DNA of 64,000 bases from Gordonia hankookensis (GCF_014673215.1 NZ_JACWMS010000003.1:434001-498000), one strand, 5' to 3'; shown: positions 24,612-33,772, counted from the first letter of the stretch. The notes: generated by a model not told the origin, from the letters alone. Numbers and translations: made by a program.

Positions 24612-26219
24612 GTGAGTTCTGAAGCCGTCGCCCGCGAAGCGAGCCGCCGTCGCACCTTCGCGATCATCTCGCATCCGGACGCGGGCAAGTCGACGATGAC
24701 CGAGGCGCTGGCGCTGCACGCCCGGATGATCAGCGAGGCAGGCGCCATCCACGGGAAGGCGGGCCGCAAGTCCACGGTCTCGGACTGGATGGAGATGGAG
24801 AAGGCCCGCGGCATCTCGGTCAGCTCCACCGCATTGCAGTTCAACTTCGTCGGCGAACACGGCCTCGACGACCTGCCCAACGTGATCAACCTGGTCGACA
24901 CCCCGGGTCACGCCGACTTCTCCGAGGACACCTATCGCGTCCTCACCGCCGTCGATGCCGCCGTGATGCTCATCGACGCTGCTAAGGGACTCGAGCCACA
25001 GACGCTCAAGCTGTTCCAGGTATGCCGTCACCGGGGCATCCCGGTCATCACCGTCATCAACAAGTGGGACCGTCCCGGCCAGACCCCCCTCGAGCTGATC
25101 GACGAGATCACCGAGCGCATCGGCCTCACGCCGACACCGCTGCACTTCCCGGTGGGCATCGCCGGCGACTTCCGCGGCCTCCTGGACCGTCGCACCGGCG
25201 AGTACATCCGCTTCACCCGCACCGCCGGCGGCGCGAAGGTGGCCCCCGAGGAGATCATGGGTGCCGACGACGCGGCCGCGCGGGAGGGCGACGAGTGGAC
25301 CACCGCCCTCGAGGAGAGCGAACTGCTCACCGAGATGGGCCAGGACCACGACCAGGAGATGTTCCTCGCCGGTCAGACATCACCGATGATCTTCGCGTCT
25401 GCGATGCTCAATTTCGGTGTGCGCCAGCTGCTCGAGACGCTGGTCGAACTCGCACCCCCGCCGACCGGGCGCGCGGACGTCGACGGCACCGTGCGTGAGG
25501 TCACCGAACCGTTCAGTGCGGTCGTGTTCAAGGTGCAGGCCGGGATGGACGCGAGTCATCGGGATCGCCTGGCGTACATGCGGATCGTCTCCGGCGAGTT
25601 CGAACGCGGCATGGTGGTGACCCACGCGCAGACCGGAAAACCGTTCGCCACCAAATATGCCCAGGCGGTCTTCGGTCGCGATCGGTCGACCGTGGACCAG
25701 GCCTACCCCGGCGATGTGGTCGGTCTCGTCAATGCGACGGCCCTCGCACCGGGCGACACCCTGTTCACCGATCCCCGGGTCCAGTTCCCCCCGATCCCGT
25801 CCTTTGCGCCGGAACACTTCTCGGCGCTGCGGGTGAACACGGCAGACAAGTACAAGCAGTTCCGCAAGGCGATGGACCAGCTCGACAGCGAGGGCGTGGT
25901 CCAGGTCCTGCGCAACGACCTGCGCGGCGACGCCTCCCCGGTCCTCGCTGCCGTCGGCCCGATGCAATTCGAGGTGGTCACCGCACGGATGAAGTCGGAG
26001 TTCAACGTCGCCACCACCATCGAGCCGCTCGGCTACAGCCTGGCACGACGTACCGACGCCGAGAGCGCGGCAGAACTCGGCCGGCAGCGCGGCGTAGAGG
26101 TCTTCACCCGCAGCGACGGTGCACTGCTGGCGCTGTTCAGTGACAAGTGGCGACTGCAGTACATCGAGAAGGAGCACCCCGACCTCACCCTCGAACCCCT
26201 TGTCGCAGCAGCGGACTGA
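24612..26219 (+). CDS. prfC: Peptide chain release factor 3
   Basis: A 535-residue translational GTPase that removes RF1/RF2 from the ribosome after peptide release. G1 is SHPDAGKST, the switch regions include RGISVSSTALQF and VDTPGHADFSEDT, and G4 is NKWDRPG. The length and the C-terminal domains match RF3. The start is GTG, 49 bases after palindrome A2. Its stop is 4 bases before the lipoprotein start, suggesting cotranscription. Confidence 0.95.
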   Translation: MSSEAVAREASRRRTFAIISHPDAGKSTMTEALALHARMISEAGAIHGKAGRKSTVSDWMEMEKARGISVSSTALQFNFVGEHGLDDLPNVINLVDTPGHADFSEDTYRVLTAVDAAVMLIDAAKGLEPQTLKLFQVCRHRGIPVITVINKWDRPGQTPLELIDEITERIGLTPTPLHFPVGIAGDFRGLLDRRTGEYIRFTRTAGGAKVAPEEIMGADDAAAREGDEWTTALEESELLTEMGQDHDQEMFLAGQTSPMIFASAMLNFGVRQLLETLVELAPPPTGRADVDGTVREVTEPFSAVVFKVQAGMDASHRDRLAYMRIVSGEFERGMVVTHAQTGKPFATKYAQAVFGRDRSTVDQAYPGDVVGLVNATALAPGDTLFTDPRVQFPPIPSFAPEHFSALRVNTADKYKQFRKAMDQLDSEGVVQVLRNDLRGDASPVLAAVGPMQFEVVTARMKSEFNVATTIEPLGYSLARRTDAESAAELGRQRGVEVFTRSDGALLALFSDKWRLQYIEKEHPDLTLEPLVAAAD

Positions 26220-26223
26220 TTTC

Positions 26224-27012
26224 GTGGTGACCCCGACGGCCCGCCGCACCGCCTGGTTACTCGCGGCAACCGCGGCCGTGTCGGTCATCGCCGCCTGCGG
26301 CACCGGCGACAGCCACGACACGCCGACCTCATCGTCGGCGTCACCCACTCCAACCGCGTCCGCCCATCTGGACGCCGCCGAATGCAGCGAGACGCCCGAA
26401 TCCGGCCGGATCGACCGCACCGGGGCCGACCTCGACTTCCGTTCCGGCGCACTACGAGTGGCGATGGTCGACTCCCCCGATACCGATCGGGGCAACCCCA
26501 CGGGCACCCCGGCCTCGGCCGTGGTGGGCGACGGCGACACCGAGTGTCTCGGGTTCAGCAAGTGGGGTAATCCGCGCCCGGAAGTGCCGCCCGACACCCT
26601 GCTGTTCGCGTTCAAGGGACCTGGCACCGACGGCGCACAGGTCGAGTTCCTGGCAAGCGACCTCACCGGCGGTGTGCTGCCGCCGATCGGCTCCAGCCGG
26701 CCGACCGTCGGACCGTTGTCGAAACCGATCAACGCCGCGATCGGCGTCTCCGTGGACGGCGCCTACTACCACTCGAACTCGTGCCCGCTGACCATCACCG
26801 CGATGTCGTCGCGACGCGCGGCCGCGTCATTCACCTGTCAGCGGGCCACGCGCAACGACGCCAACCCGTTCGCGCCCGACGACGACGTCACCTATGACGC
26901 CGACGAATCGACGCCGGCATCACCAGGCAACCCCACCTCATCGACGACGCCCACCGCGATCGGCTCACCGCCCGGCGTCACCCTGTCCGGGTGGTTCGAA
27001 CTGACACCGTGA
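26224..27012 (+). CDS. Putative secreted lipoprotein
   Basis: A 262-residue protein from GTG at 26224 (a second GTG follows at 26227). The signal peptide WLLAATAAVSVIAAC ends in a lipobox-like VIAAC, after which come a Ser/Thr/Pro-rich linker and a domain with Cys pairs in AAECSET, TECLGF, SNSCPL and SFTCQR. The C-terminus is again Ser/Thr/Pro-rich. It would be anchored to the outer face of the membrane by the lipidated Cys. I do not recognise the family. It directly follows prfC and converges on the hydrolase at 27022. Confidence 0.75.
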   Translation: MVTPTARRTAWLLAATAAVSVIAACGTGDSHDTPTSSSASPTPTASAHLDAAECSETPESGRIDRTGADLDFRSGALRVAMVDSPDTDRGNPTGTPASAVVGDGDTECLGFSKWGNPRPEVPPDTLLFAFKGPGTDGAQVEFLASDLTGGVLPPIGSSRPTVGPLSKPINAAIGVSVDGAYYHSNSCPLTITAMSSRRAAASFTCQRATRNDANPFAPDDDVTYDADESTPASPGNPTSSTTPTAIGSPPGVTLSGWFELTP

Positions 27013-27021
27013 CACCGCCGG

Positions 27022-28026
27022 TCACACCATCCCGACGATGCGCGCCACCACATCCGGGTCGACATCGTCGACCGAACCCGGCGCGAACTCGGGCCGCCGG
27101 TCCTTGTCCACGAGGACCGCGCGCACACCCTCAGCGAAGTCGCCGGTCCGGGTGATCTGTTCGGCGGCATGGAGTTCCCGGTCGAAGCACTCGTCGAGAG
27201 TGGATCGTGCGCCTGCTTCGATCATCGCTGCGGTGACCCACAGACTGGTCGGGGAAGCCTGCTCGATCAGATCGACCATCTCGGTTGCCCATTCGTCGCC
27301 GACCGCACCCTTGAGACCTCCGATGATCGCCGAGACGTTCTCGTCGGCGAAGTACTCACCCACCTTGCGTAACGGGATCTCCGGCGCCGGACGATCATGA
27401 TGGCCGGCGAGGACCTCGACGAGCGGCTCCCCGTCACGTACTCGGTCGGTGACCTCACCGAGGTCGGCGGACTCGACGAAATGGGTGGCCAGGCCGACCT
27501 CCACCGCGTCGGCGCCGCGGATCCGGGCACCGGTCATCCCCAGCCACATCCCGACCCCTTCTGGCAGGCGGGGCAAGAAGTACGTCGCGCCGATGTCGGG
27601 GAAGAACCCGATCGCGGTCTCCGGCATGGCGATCACGGCCTTCTCGCTCACCACCCGCACCTCACCGTGCACGCTGATCCCGAGGCCACCGCCCATGGCC
27701 GCCCCGTCGATGACCGCCACATACGGCTTCGCATAGTTCGCCACCAGCTGGTCGAGCCGGTACTCGGCGGCGAAGTACTGCGTGACCGCATCGTGCTCTC
27801 CCGCGACCGCATGTTCGCGGATCGCCCGGATGTCGCCGCCGGCACAGAAGGCGCGATCGCTTGCGGAGGTGACGAGCACCGTTTCGATGCCGTCGTCGTC
27901 CTCCCATTCGGTGAGCACGCGGTGCATGTCGTCGATCATGGTCTGATCCAGGGCGTTGAGGGCCCTTGGCCGGTCGAGGATGATCTCACCGACACCGTTG
28001 ACGACCGAGGTCCGAATGAACGACAT
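27022..28026 (-). CDS. 3-hydroxyisobutyryl-CoA hydrolase (crotonase superfamily)
   Basis: A 334-residue protein; ordinary enoyl-CoA hydratases are about 260. The long form and the motifs CAGGDIRAI, DGAAMGGGLGISVHG, MPETAIGFFPDIGATYFL and HFVESADL are typical of 3-hydroxyisobutyryl-CoA hydrolases, which release 3-hydroxyisobutyrate in valine breakdown. The Glu of PETAIGF and Asp of FPDIG fit the catalytic positions. ATG at 28026 is used; the open frame to 28284 is antisense leader sequence. No other valine genes are adjacent. Confidence 0.9.
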   Translation of the reverse strand: MSFIRTSVVNGVGEIILDRPRALNALDQTMIDDMHRVLTEWEDDDGIETVLVTSASDRAFCAGGDIRAIREHAVAGEHDAVTQYFAAEYRLDQLVANYAKPYVAVIDGAAMGGGLGISVHGEVRVVSEKAVIAMPETAIGFFPDIGATYFLPRLPEGVGMWLGMTGARIRGADAVEVGLATHFVESADLGEVTDRVRDGEPLVEVLAGHHDRPAPEIPLRKVGEYFADENVSAIIGGLKGAVGDEWATEMVDLIEQASPTSLWVTAAMIEAGARSTLDECFDRELHAAEQITRTGDFAEGVRAVLVDKDRRPEFAPGSVDDVDPDVVARIVGMV

Positions 28027-28093
28027 GGGGCCACGGTAGCTGCCTCGCCGGGCCGTCATCGTCGCGGGACGTCGGCGGGCGACGGAAATGCGG

Positions 28094-28122
28094 TTGGCAA
28101 ACACAGCCCTCCGCGCTACCGT
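28094..28122 (+). promoter_or_regulatory. Promoter of the ABC-F gene
   Basis: TTGGCA (28094-28099), a 17-base spacer and TACCGT (28117-28122) predict a transcription start near 28129 and a leader of about 130 bases. GGAAAT a few bases before the -35 could be an upstream activator element, but I cannot show it. Confidence 0.45.
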
Positions 28123-28159
28123 GGACGGCGACGTCGGCACGCCGACACCGTACGACCCG

Positions 28160-28251
28160 AGGAGTGATGTCGCAGTCATGAACATCTGAGGTAGGCCCGA
28201 AACCGCCGCCGTGCTCTGGCATCGGCAGGCCATCGCCCACCACCTCAGGAG
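28160..28251 (+). promoter_or_regulatory. Candidate translational attenuator leader of the ABC-F gene
   Basis: GAGGAG is followed at 28167 by a 4-codon reading frame (M-S-Q-S) overlapping a 3-codon one (M-N-I). Right at their stops CTGAGGT (28186-28192) can pair with ACCTCAG (28242-28248), and the latter overlaps the AGGAG ribosome binding site of the ABC-F gene. A ribosome stalled on the leader peptide could free the site. This is the usual logic for antibiotic-resistance ABC-F genes; here it is inference. Confidence 0.45.
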
Positions 28252-28258
28252 TCTGCTC

Positions 28259-29812
28259 ATGACTGCATCTTCAGTGTCCGGCACTCAGCCGAATCCCTCG
28301 ATAGCCCTGTCCGACGTGGCATTCGCCTGGCCCGACGGCACCGTCGTCTTCGACCAGATCTCGTTGAGCGTCTCGGACGCAGTCTATTCACTGGTGGGCG
28401 CGAACGGTGCAGGAAAGAGCACCCTGCTGCGTCTCATCGCCGGGGAGCTGACCCCACAGCGCGGCAGCGTCTCGGTCCGTGGCGACGTCGGCATGGTCGG
28501 CCAGCATCCCTACGACGACCCCGACCTCTCGGTGGCCACCGTCCTGGGCATCGACGAGATCCGTTCCGCCCTGCGGCGGATCGAAGGCGGGTCGGTCGAC
28601 GAGCAGGACTTCGGCACCGTCGGCGACGATTGGGATGTCGAGGACCGGGCGGTCGGCCAGTTGTCGGCGCTCGGACTGCCCACGGATCTCGACCGGAGGA
28701 TCGGAGCGCTCTCCGGGGGCGAGGCCACCCTCCTCGCGATCGTCGCCCAGCTGATCCGCCGACCGGCGGTGCTACTCCTCGACGAGCCCACCAACAATCT
28801 CGACAGTGCCTCGCGCACAAGGCTGTTCGACGTGATCGGCCGATTCTCGGGAACGGTCGTGGTGGTCAGCCACGATCTCGAACTCCTCGAGCGCGTGGAT
28901 GCCACACTCGAGCTGTACCGGGGTGGCATCAGACTCTTCGGTGGCCCCTACTCGCTGTACCGGAACACCCTCGACGCCGAGCAGGAGTCTGCCGAGGCGG
29001 CGGTCGCGACCGCCGCCAACGACGTACGCAAGCAGCGTCGCGAGATGGTGGAGGCGCAGATCAAGCTCGATCGACGGGCGCGCACCGCGGCGACCGCCGA
29101 ACGAGAGAAGCGGGTGCCGAAGATCATCGCCCACCTGCGTCGCGATGCGGCCCAGGTATCGGCGGGCAAGCTGCGCAATGCGCATCGCGACGATGTGTCC
29201 GCGGCGACCAGCCGGCTCGACGCGGCGCGTGAGGAGATCCGGGACGACCGCACGGCACGAATCACCATGCCACCGGTCGAGATCTCCTCACGCGCACAGG
29301 TGATCGACGACGAGCGATTGCGGATCGACGGACCCGAGCGCATCGCATTGACCGGACGCAACGGATCCGGGAAGACCACCTTGATCTCCGACCTCATTGC
29401 GACCGGCCATGTGGTGGTGCCGTATGCCTATGTGCCGCAGCGGATCGTGTTCGACGACGACCGGAGATCCATCGCGCAGGCGGTCGCCGACGCCCACCCC
29501 GACATCCCGATCCAGGACGTGCGCGCACACCTCGCACGGTTCCTGTTCCGGGGCGCCCGCGCCGACCGGGCGCTGCGCGAACTCTCGGGCGGAGAACGAC
29601 TCCGGGTCGCGCTGGCCACGGCGTTGATCGCGGACCCGACCCCCAAGCTCCTCATCCTCGACGAGCCGACCAACAATCTCGACATCGACACCACCGAGGA
29701 ACTGGTCGACGCGATCCGGGAGTGGTCGGGTGCGCTGCTGGTGGTCTCACACGACGCCGGCTTCCTCGACGCCGTCGCGATAGACCGCACGGTCGAGGTG
29801 CCCACGACCTGA
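28259..29812 (+). CDS. ABC-F ATPase, possible ribosome-protection factor
   Basis: A 517-residue soluble protein with two ATPase domains and no membrane segments. The first half has GANGAGKSTLL, LSGGEATLL and LLLDEPTNNLD; the linker of about residues 230-330 is charged and helical; the second half has GRNGSGKTTLI, LSGGERLRVA and LILDEPTNNLD. ABC-F proteins bind the ribosomal E site and either tune translation or displace antibiotics. The short form and the leader with overlapping mini-reading frames suggest a resistance-type member such as M. tuberculosis Rv1473, rather than EttA. ATG at 28259 follows CAGGAG. The crotonase gene is divergent. Confidence 0.9.
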   Translation: MTASSVSGTQPNPSIALSDVAFAWPDGTVVFDQISLSVSDAVYSLVGANGAGKSTLLRLIAGELTPQRGSVSVRGDVGMVGQHPYDDPDLSVATVLGIDEIRSALRRIEGGSVDEQDFGTVGDDWDVEDRAVGQLSALGLPTDLDRRIGALSGGEATLLAIVAQLIRRPAVLLLDEPTNNLDSASRTRLFDVIGRFSGTVVVVSHDLELLERVDATLELYRGGIRLFGGPYSLYRNTLDAEQESAEAAVATAANDVRKQRREMVEAQIKLDRRARTAATAEREKRVPKIIAHLRRDAAQVSAGKLRNAHRDDVSAATSRLDAAREEIRDDRTARITMPPVEISSRAQVIDDERLRIDGPERIALTGRNGSGKTTLISDLIATGHVVVPYAYVPQRIVFDDDRRSIAQAVADAHPDIPIQDVRAHLARFLFRGARADRALRELSGGERLRVALATALIADPTPKLLILDEPTNNLDIDTTEELVDAIREWSGALLVVSHDAGFLDAVAIDRTVEVPTT

Positions 29813-29876
29813 TCAGGAGGGCATGACGGCTGTGTGACCGCGACAGGGCGAGCGGTGGCGGGCATACTGGCTCCCG

Positions 29877-30611
29877 ATGAGCCCATCGCGTGAGGTGTCG
29901 CCCGTTCCCGTCGTCCTCGTCCACGGCCTCCGGGTCAGTGGTGCCGCACTCCACCGGATTGCCGCGGAGATCACCGACCGGCCGGTCCTCACCCCTGATC
30001 TGCCCGGTCACGGCACCCGGTCCGCCGAGACCTTCACGATCGACGATGCCGTCACGGCAGTACTGGGCGCGGTGCGCGACGTCGGGGAACCGGCGGTGGT
30101 GGCCGGAATGTCACTGGGCGGGTACGTCTCGATGGCCGTCGCAGGCAGACACCCGGACGCGGTCGCCGGCCTGGTCGCGATGTGCGCGACGACGCAGCCG
30201 AGTCGGCTTCTCGCCGCACCGTTCCGGGCGTTCGGCGCGGCGACCGGATTTCTCCCACGCCAGGCCGCCGTGATCAGCAAGGGACTCACCCGGGTCGCGG
30301 TCGGCACGCGGGTCGCCGAGGACATGGAGGCGGGTGGCCTCGCTCTGCATTCGATCCGGGACGTGGTCGGCGAGTTGTCGAACTTCGATGCGCTCGCCGA
30401 GGTCGCCCGGTACCCCGGTCCGATCGAGTTCATCAATGGCGGTTGGGACCAGTTCCGCATCCACGAGCAACGATTCAGAGCTGTCTCGGACCGCGCTGAG
30501 CTGCGGATCATCCCCCGTGCCGCCCATCTGTTCCCGCTGATCCAGCCGGCGCGGACAGCTTCGCTCATCGACGATTTCGCCAGACGATGTGATCACGTCC
30601 GGATCGCCTGA
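29877..30611 (+). CDS. Alpha/beta hydrolase
   Basis: A 244-residue alpha/beta-hydrolase fold protein. The oxyanion motif HGLRVSG, the nucleophile elbow AGMSLGGYVS and the catalytic His in PRAAHLFPLIQP are visible; the acid is probably the Asp in NGGWDQF. There is no signal peptide, so it acts in the cytoplasm, on an ester, lactone or similar substrate that cannot be predicted. It follows the ABC-F gene by 64 bases and could be cotranscribed. Confidence 0.85.
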   Translation: MSPSREVSPVPVVLVHGLRVSGAALHRIAAEITDRPVLTPDLPGHGTRSAETFTIDDAVTAVLGAVRDVGEPAVVAGMSLGGYVSMAVAGRHPDAVAGLVAMCATTQPSRLLAAPFRAFGAATGFLPRQAAVISKGLTRVAVGTRVAEDMEAGGLALHSIRDVVGELSNFDALAEVARYPGPIEFINGGWDQFRIHEQRFRAVSDRAELRIIPRAAHLFPLIQPARTASLIDDFARRCDHVRIA

Positions 30612-30658
30612 GAACGCCGAGGTTTGCTCTTGCCGCACCCGATCTGTGTGACCTCGCA

Positions 30659-30664
30659 TACAAT
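30659..30664 (+). promoter_or_regulatory. Candidate -10 box of the SGNH hydrolase gene
   Basis: TACAAT, preceded by GCA, is a good actinobacterial -10. No convincing -35 is seen at the usual spacing. It lies 54 bases before the GTG at 30719. Confidence 0.35.
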
Positions 30665-30718
30665 CCCTGATGACCTGCGGTGGTGGGCATCGAAGAGAGC
30701 AAATTGTCGTTGTGAGGT

Positions 30719-31612
30719 GTGCTGGTGAGTCGGCGTGTATTTCGTGGTGGTCCTGCAATCCTGATCTCCATGGCGGCGACTGTCGCCGCTCTGGCCGGCG
30801 TGGTGGCGGCACCACCTGCTCAGGCCGCACCGGATACGACACCTGTCCGGTACACCAACGGGACCTACGTGGCGATGGGTGATTCCCGGGCGTCGGGCGG
30901 CTTCTTCACCCCGACGCCCGACTACTTCCTCGGATGCAAACGCTCTGCGGCCAATTACCCGGCGATCGTCGCGCTGCTGGCGCTGCCCCGACACTTCGTC
31001 GACACGTCATGCGCGGGTGCCCAGGCGCCGAACCTCTACACCGCCGGGCAACGGACGAACGCCGGCTACAAGCCACCGCAGGTGCGGATGGTCCCACGGG
31101 ATGCCCAGGTGGTGAGCGTGAGCATCGGCGGCAACGACATGCGCTGGGGCGCGCTCGTCGGCAAGTGCACCACCGCACCGCTCACCGACCGCTTCTGCCG
31201 CACCCGGCTCAACGGTGAGGCCCGCTGGCGTATCGCCCGGATGGAGAATCGCGTGACGCCCGCACTGCGTGCGATCCGCAGGCAGGCCCCCCGCGCACAG
31301 ATCATCGTCGTCGGTATCGGCGGGTTCATGGGAAACCACGGCTGTTGGCCGATGGTGCCCATCAGTGACCCCGACGTCCGGTGGATGAATCAGGTCTTCA
31401 ATCGTGCGGGTGATGCGCTACGCCGCGCCGCCACCAAGGTCGACGGCACCTTCGTGGACGCCAATCGGCTGTCAGCCGGCCACGATCCCTGCAATGTGAT
31501 CAGCCCATGGTACGAAAGCGCGTTGTCCAACCGGATCGCGTACCCGTACCACATCAACCAGGCAGGCGCGATCGCCGTCGCGGCGATGGTGAACGGGGCG
31601 ATCCGCCGCTGA
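30719..31612 (+). CDS. Secreted SGNH/GDSL hydrolase
   Basis: A 297-residue exported esterase-like protein. A signal peptide (about residues 1-38) ends near AQA-APD. The four SGNH blocks are visible: Ser in VAMGDSRASGG, Gly in the segment before TSCAG, Asn in SIGGNDMRWG, and the catalytic His in YPYHINQAG. Paired cysteines fit an extracellular location. GTG at 30719 is chosen, with a second GTG two codons later. Such enzymes cleave lipid or polysaccharide esters in the cell envelope; the substrate here is unknown. A strong hairpin follows the stop. Confidence 0.9.
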   Translation: MLVSRRVFRGGPAILISMAATVAALAGVVAAPPAQAAPDTTPVRYTNGTYVAMGDSRASGGFFTPTPDYFLGCKRSAANYPAIVALLALPRHFVDTSCAGAQAPNLYTAGQRTNAGYKPPQVRMVPRDAQVVSVSIGGNDMRWGALVGKCTTAPLTDRFCRTRLNGEARWRIARMENRVTPALRAIRRQAPRAQIIVVGIGGFMGNHGCWPMVPISDPDVRWMNQVFNRAGDALRRAATKVDGTFVDANRLSAGHDPCNVISPWYESALSNRIAYPYHINQAGAIAVAAMVNGAIRR

Positions 31613-31615
31613 CCG

Positions 31616-31651
31616 CCGATGTCGGACCCGGTGAACCGGGCCCGACATCGG
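31616..31651. terminator. Bidirectional terminator hairpin
   Basis: CCGATGTCGG and CCGACATCGG pair, with an inner CCCGG/CCGGG stem and TGAA loop. It starts 3 bases after the SGNH hydrolase stop and precedes the convergent small membrane-protein gene, so it can serve both. There is no T-run. Confidence 0.7.
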
Positions 31652-31670
31652 AACTGTCAGTTGTGCCGCG

Positions 31671-31934
31671 TCACGATCGCGGTCGCCACGCCGCCCATCC
31701 GATGAAGATGAGGGCGACGACGAGCAGGATCGCACCCACCCACAGGTTGGCGCCGCTGCCCACCGACATGTCGATCGGATCGGTCGAGCGCTGTGTCGAA
31801 CCCGCGCCGGCCTCCGCACTCGATGGCACGAGTCCGGCGATCAGCAGGATGACACCGTAGATACCCATCAGGGCACCGACGATGTTGCGGATGTCGAACA
31901 GCCGCGCGAAGGTTCGGGTCTTCTTGTCGCTCAT
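31671..31934 (-). CDS. Small two-helix membrane protein
   Basis: An 87-residue protein with two predicted membrane helices (IVGALMGIYGVILLIAGLV and LWVGAILLVVALIFIGWAAW) joined by a short polar loop of about 25 residues, and a charged N-terminus MSDKKTR. It starts 24 bases after the stop of the sodium/sugar symporter and is probably cotranscribed with it. I do not recognise the family; it could be an accessory or stabilising subunit of the transporter. Confidence 0.75.
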   Translation of the reverse strand: MSDKKTRTFARLFDIRNIVGALMGIYGVILLIAGLVPSSAEAGAGSTQRSTDPIDMSVGSGANLWVGAILLVVALIFIGWAAWRPRS

Positions 31935-31958
31935 GGTGAACGCTCCTGGTCTGTTCGG

Positions 31959-33662
31959 TCAGTGGAAGACGATGTTGAGGATGATGACGAGGCCGATCAC
32001 CACGGCGCCGAGCGGCACCGGCCGCGCGATCCATGGTGTCGAGCTGTCGTCGCCCGTCAGCGTCGACTTGTCGGTCAACGAGTACACGAAGCCCTTCAGT
32101 TCGGACTCGGGCTTCGGACGTGTCACCAACGAGACCACCACCGAGACGAGGATGTCGACGATGAAGGCCATCGATGCGGCCACGAACGGCATCCCCTGCC
32201 CCGGGAGGTCGATCACGCCCGTCTCCTGCAGGATGAACACCACGACCGCGGCCGAAGTGCCGCTGACGAGGCCCACCCAACCCGCCGTCGGGGTCATCCG
32301 TTTCCAGAACATGCCGAGGATGAAGGTGGCGAACAGCGGCGCATTGAAGAACCCGAAGAGCGTCTGGAGGTAGTCCATCAGGTTGGAGTAGCCCGACGCG
32401 ATGGTTGCCGTTCCGATCGCCAGCAACACCGCGGCGACCGTCGCGATCCGTCCGACCGTGATGTAGTAGTGGTCCTCGCGGTTCTTCACCACGTACTGCT
32501 GCCAGATGTCGTAGCTGAAGACCGTGTTGAAGGCGGACACGTTGGCCGCCATACCCGCCATGAACGACGCGATGAGGCCCGCGACCGCGACGCCGAGCAA
32601 TCCGTTGGGCAAGATGTCGCGCATCATGAGCAACATGGCGTCGTTGTAGGTGATCCCGTTGCCCGATCCGGTGTTCTTGAGGTGGATCATGTCGCCGATC
32701 GCCGCGGCGCAGATCATGCCGGGGACGACGACCACGAACGGGATGAACATCTTCGGGATGGCACCGATGATCGGAGCGCGCCGCGCGGCCGACATCGAGT
32801 CGGACGCCATGGCCCGCTGGACCTCGACGAAGTTGGTCGTCCAGTAGCCGAACGACAACACGAATCCCAGGCCGAAGACGATGCCGACGACCGACCAGAC
32901 CGGCGAGGAGAACCCACTCAGTGCCTGTCCCGGCCACGACGACAACTGCTCGTGGACCGTGGCGGTCACCGTTCCGTCCGACGCGTGGGTGTCGATCACC
33001 TTGTCCTTGAGGCCGCTCCAGCCGCCGACCTTGATCAGACCGATGACGGTGAGCGGGACCAGCGCGGCGAGGATCACGAAGAACTGCAGGACCTCGTTGT
33101 AGATGGCCGCCGACAACCCGCCCAGCGCGGTGTAGGTGAGCACCACAGCAGCCGCGACAATGAGCGAGATCCATTGCGGCCAGCCGAGAACCGCGTTGAT
33201 GACGGTCGCCAGCAGGAACAGGTTGACGCCGGCGATGAGCACCTGGGCGACGGCGAAGCTGAGCGCGTTGACCAGGTGCGCGCCGGTACCGAACCGGCGG
33301 CGCATGAACTCGGGGACGCTGCGGACCTTGGAGCCGTAGTAGAACGGCATCATCACGAGGCCGAGGAAGACCATCGCCGGCACAGCGCCGATCCAGTAGT
33401 AGTGCATGGTCGCCAGGCCGATCTGGGCGCCGTTGGCGGACATACCCATGATCTCGACCGCGCCGAGGTTCGCCGAGACGAACGCGATACCGGTCACCCA
33501 GGCGGGCAGCCGTCGGCCGGACAGGAAGAAGTCCATGCTGGTGGCGATCTGGCTGCGGGCGAGATAACCGATCCCCAGAACGAAAACGAAGTAGATGGCG
33601 ATCAGGACGTAGTCCATCCACCCGGTGTTCAACCGGAGAATGGAGTCGGATGCCAGGTGCAC
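31959..33662 (-). CDS. Sodium:solute symporter (SLC5/SSS family), probably for galactose
   Basis: A 567-residue membrane protein with about 13-14 helices. Visible SSS features are FFLSGRRLPAWVTGIAFVSANLGAVE in the first helix region (positions 44-69), GLSAAIYNEVLQFF, and WTTNFVEVQRAMAS. The protein imports a sugar or related solute with sodium. It is divergent from a DeoR regulator and galT-galK, so galactose is the likely substrate. GTG at 33662 follows AAGGGGG; the longer reading frame to 33728 covers the promoter. The antisense strand is open for 582 codons, which is a GC-rich shadow. Confidence 0.9.
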   Translation of the reverse strand: MHLASDSILRLNTGWMDYVLIAIYFVFVLGIGYLARSQIATSMDFFLSGRRLPAWVTGIAFVSANLGAVEIMGMSANGAQIGLATMHYYWIGAVPAMVFLGLVMMPFYYGSKVRSVPEFMRRRFGTGAHLVNALSFAVAQVLIAGVNLFLLATVINAVLGWPQWISLIVAAAVVLTYTALGGLSAAIYNEVLQFFVILAALVPLTVIGLIKVGGWSGLKDKVIDTHASDGTVTATVHEQLSSWPGQALSGFSSPVWSVVGIVFGLGFVLSFGYWTTNFVEVQRAMASDSMSAARRAPIIGAIPKMFIPFVVVVPGMICAAAIGDMIHLKNTGSGNGITYNDAMLLMMRDILPNGLLGVAVAGLIASFMAGMAANVSAFNTVFSYDIWQQYVVKNREDHYYITVGRIATVAAVLLAIGTATIASGYSNLMDYLQTLFGFFNAPLFATFILGMFWKRMTPTAGWVGLVSGTSAAVVVFILQETGVIDLPGQGMPFVAASMAFIVDILVSVVVSLVTRPKPESELKGFVYSLTDKSTLTGDDSSTPWIARPVPLGAVVIGLVIILNIVFH

Positions 33663-33700
33663 GGCAACCCCCTTGTTGCGCTCGGCATGTCGATGACTGT

Positions 33701-33720
33701 CAGAAACTAACAGAAGATAA
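33701..33720. promoter_or_regulatory. Tandem 10-base repeat, candidate DeoR operator
   Basis: CAGAAACTAA and CAGAAGATAA are adjacent, one helical turn apart, in the divergent promoter region between the symporter and the DeoR gene. DeoR-family proteins often bind direct repeats. Confidence 0.4.
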
Positions 33721-33772
33721 CACCACACCGGTGCGGAATTGTGACTAGATGTTCGTTTTAGTGCGTTCCTGC

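Noticed and set aside
27009..27025. GTGAC/GTCAC hairpin between the lipoprotein and hydrolase genes
   Set aside because: Only 5-base arms overlapping a stop codon; too weak to call a terminator.
30623..30703. TTTGCTCT and AGAGCAAA inverted pair upstream of the SGNH gene
   Set aside because: The 8-base arms are 65 bases apart with no supporting structure between; likely chance.
31962..33710. 582-codon open frame antisense to the sodium/sugar symporter
   Set aside because: Composition is Arg/Asp/His-rich with no recognisable domain; it mirrors the third-position GC of the symporter.
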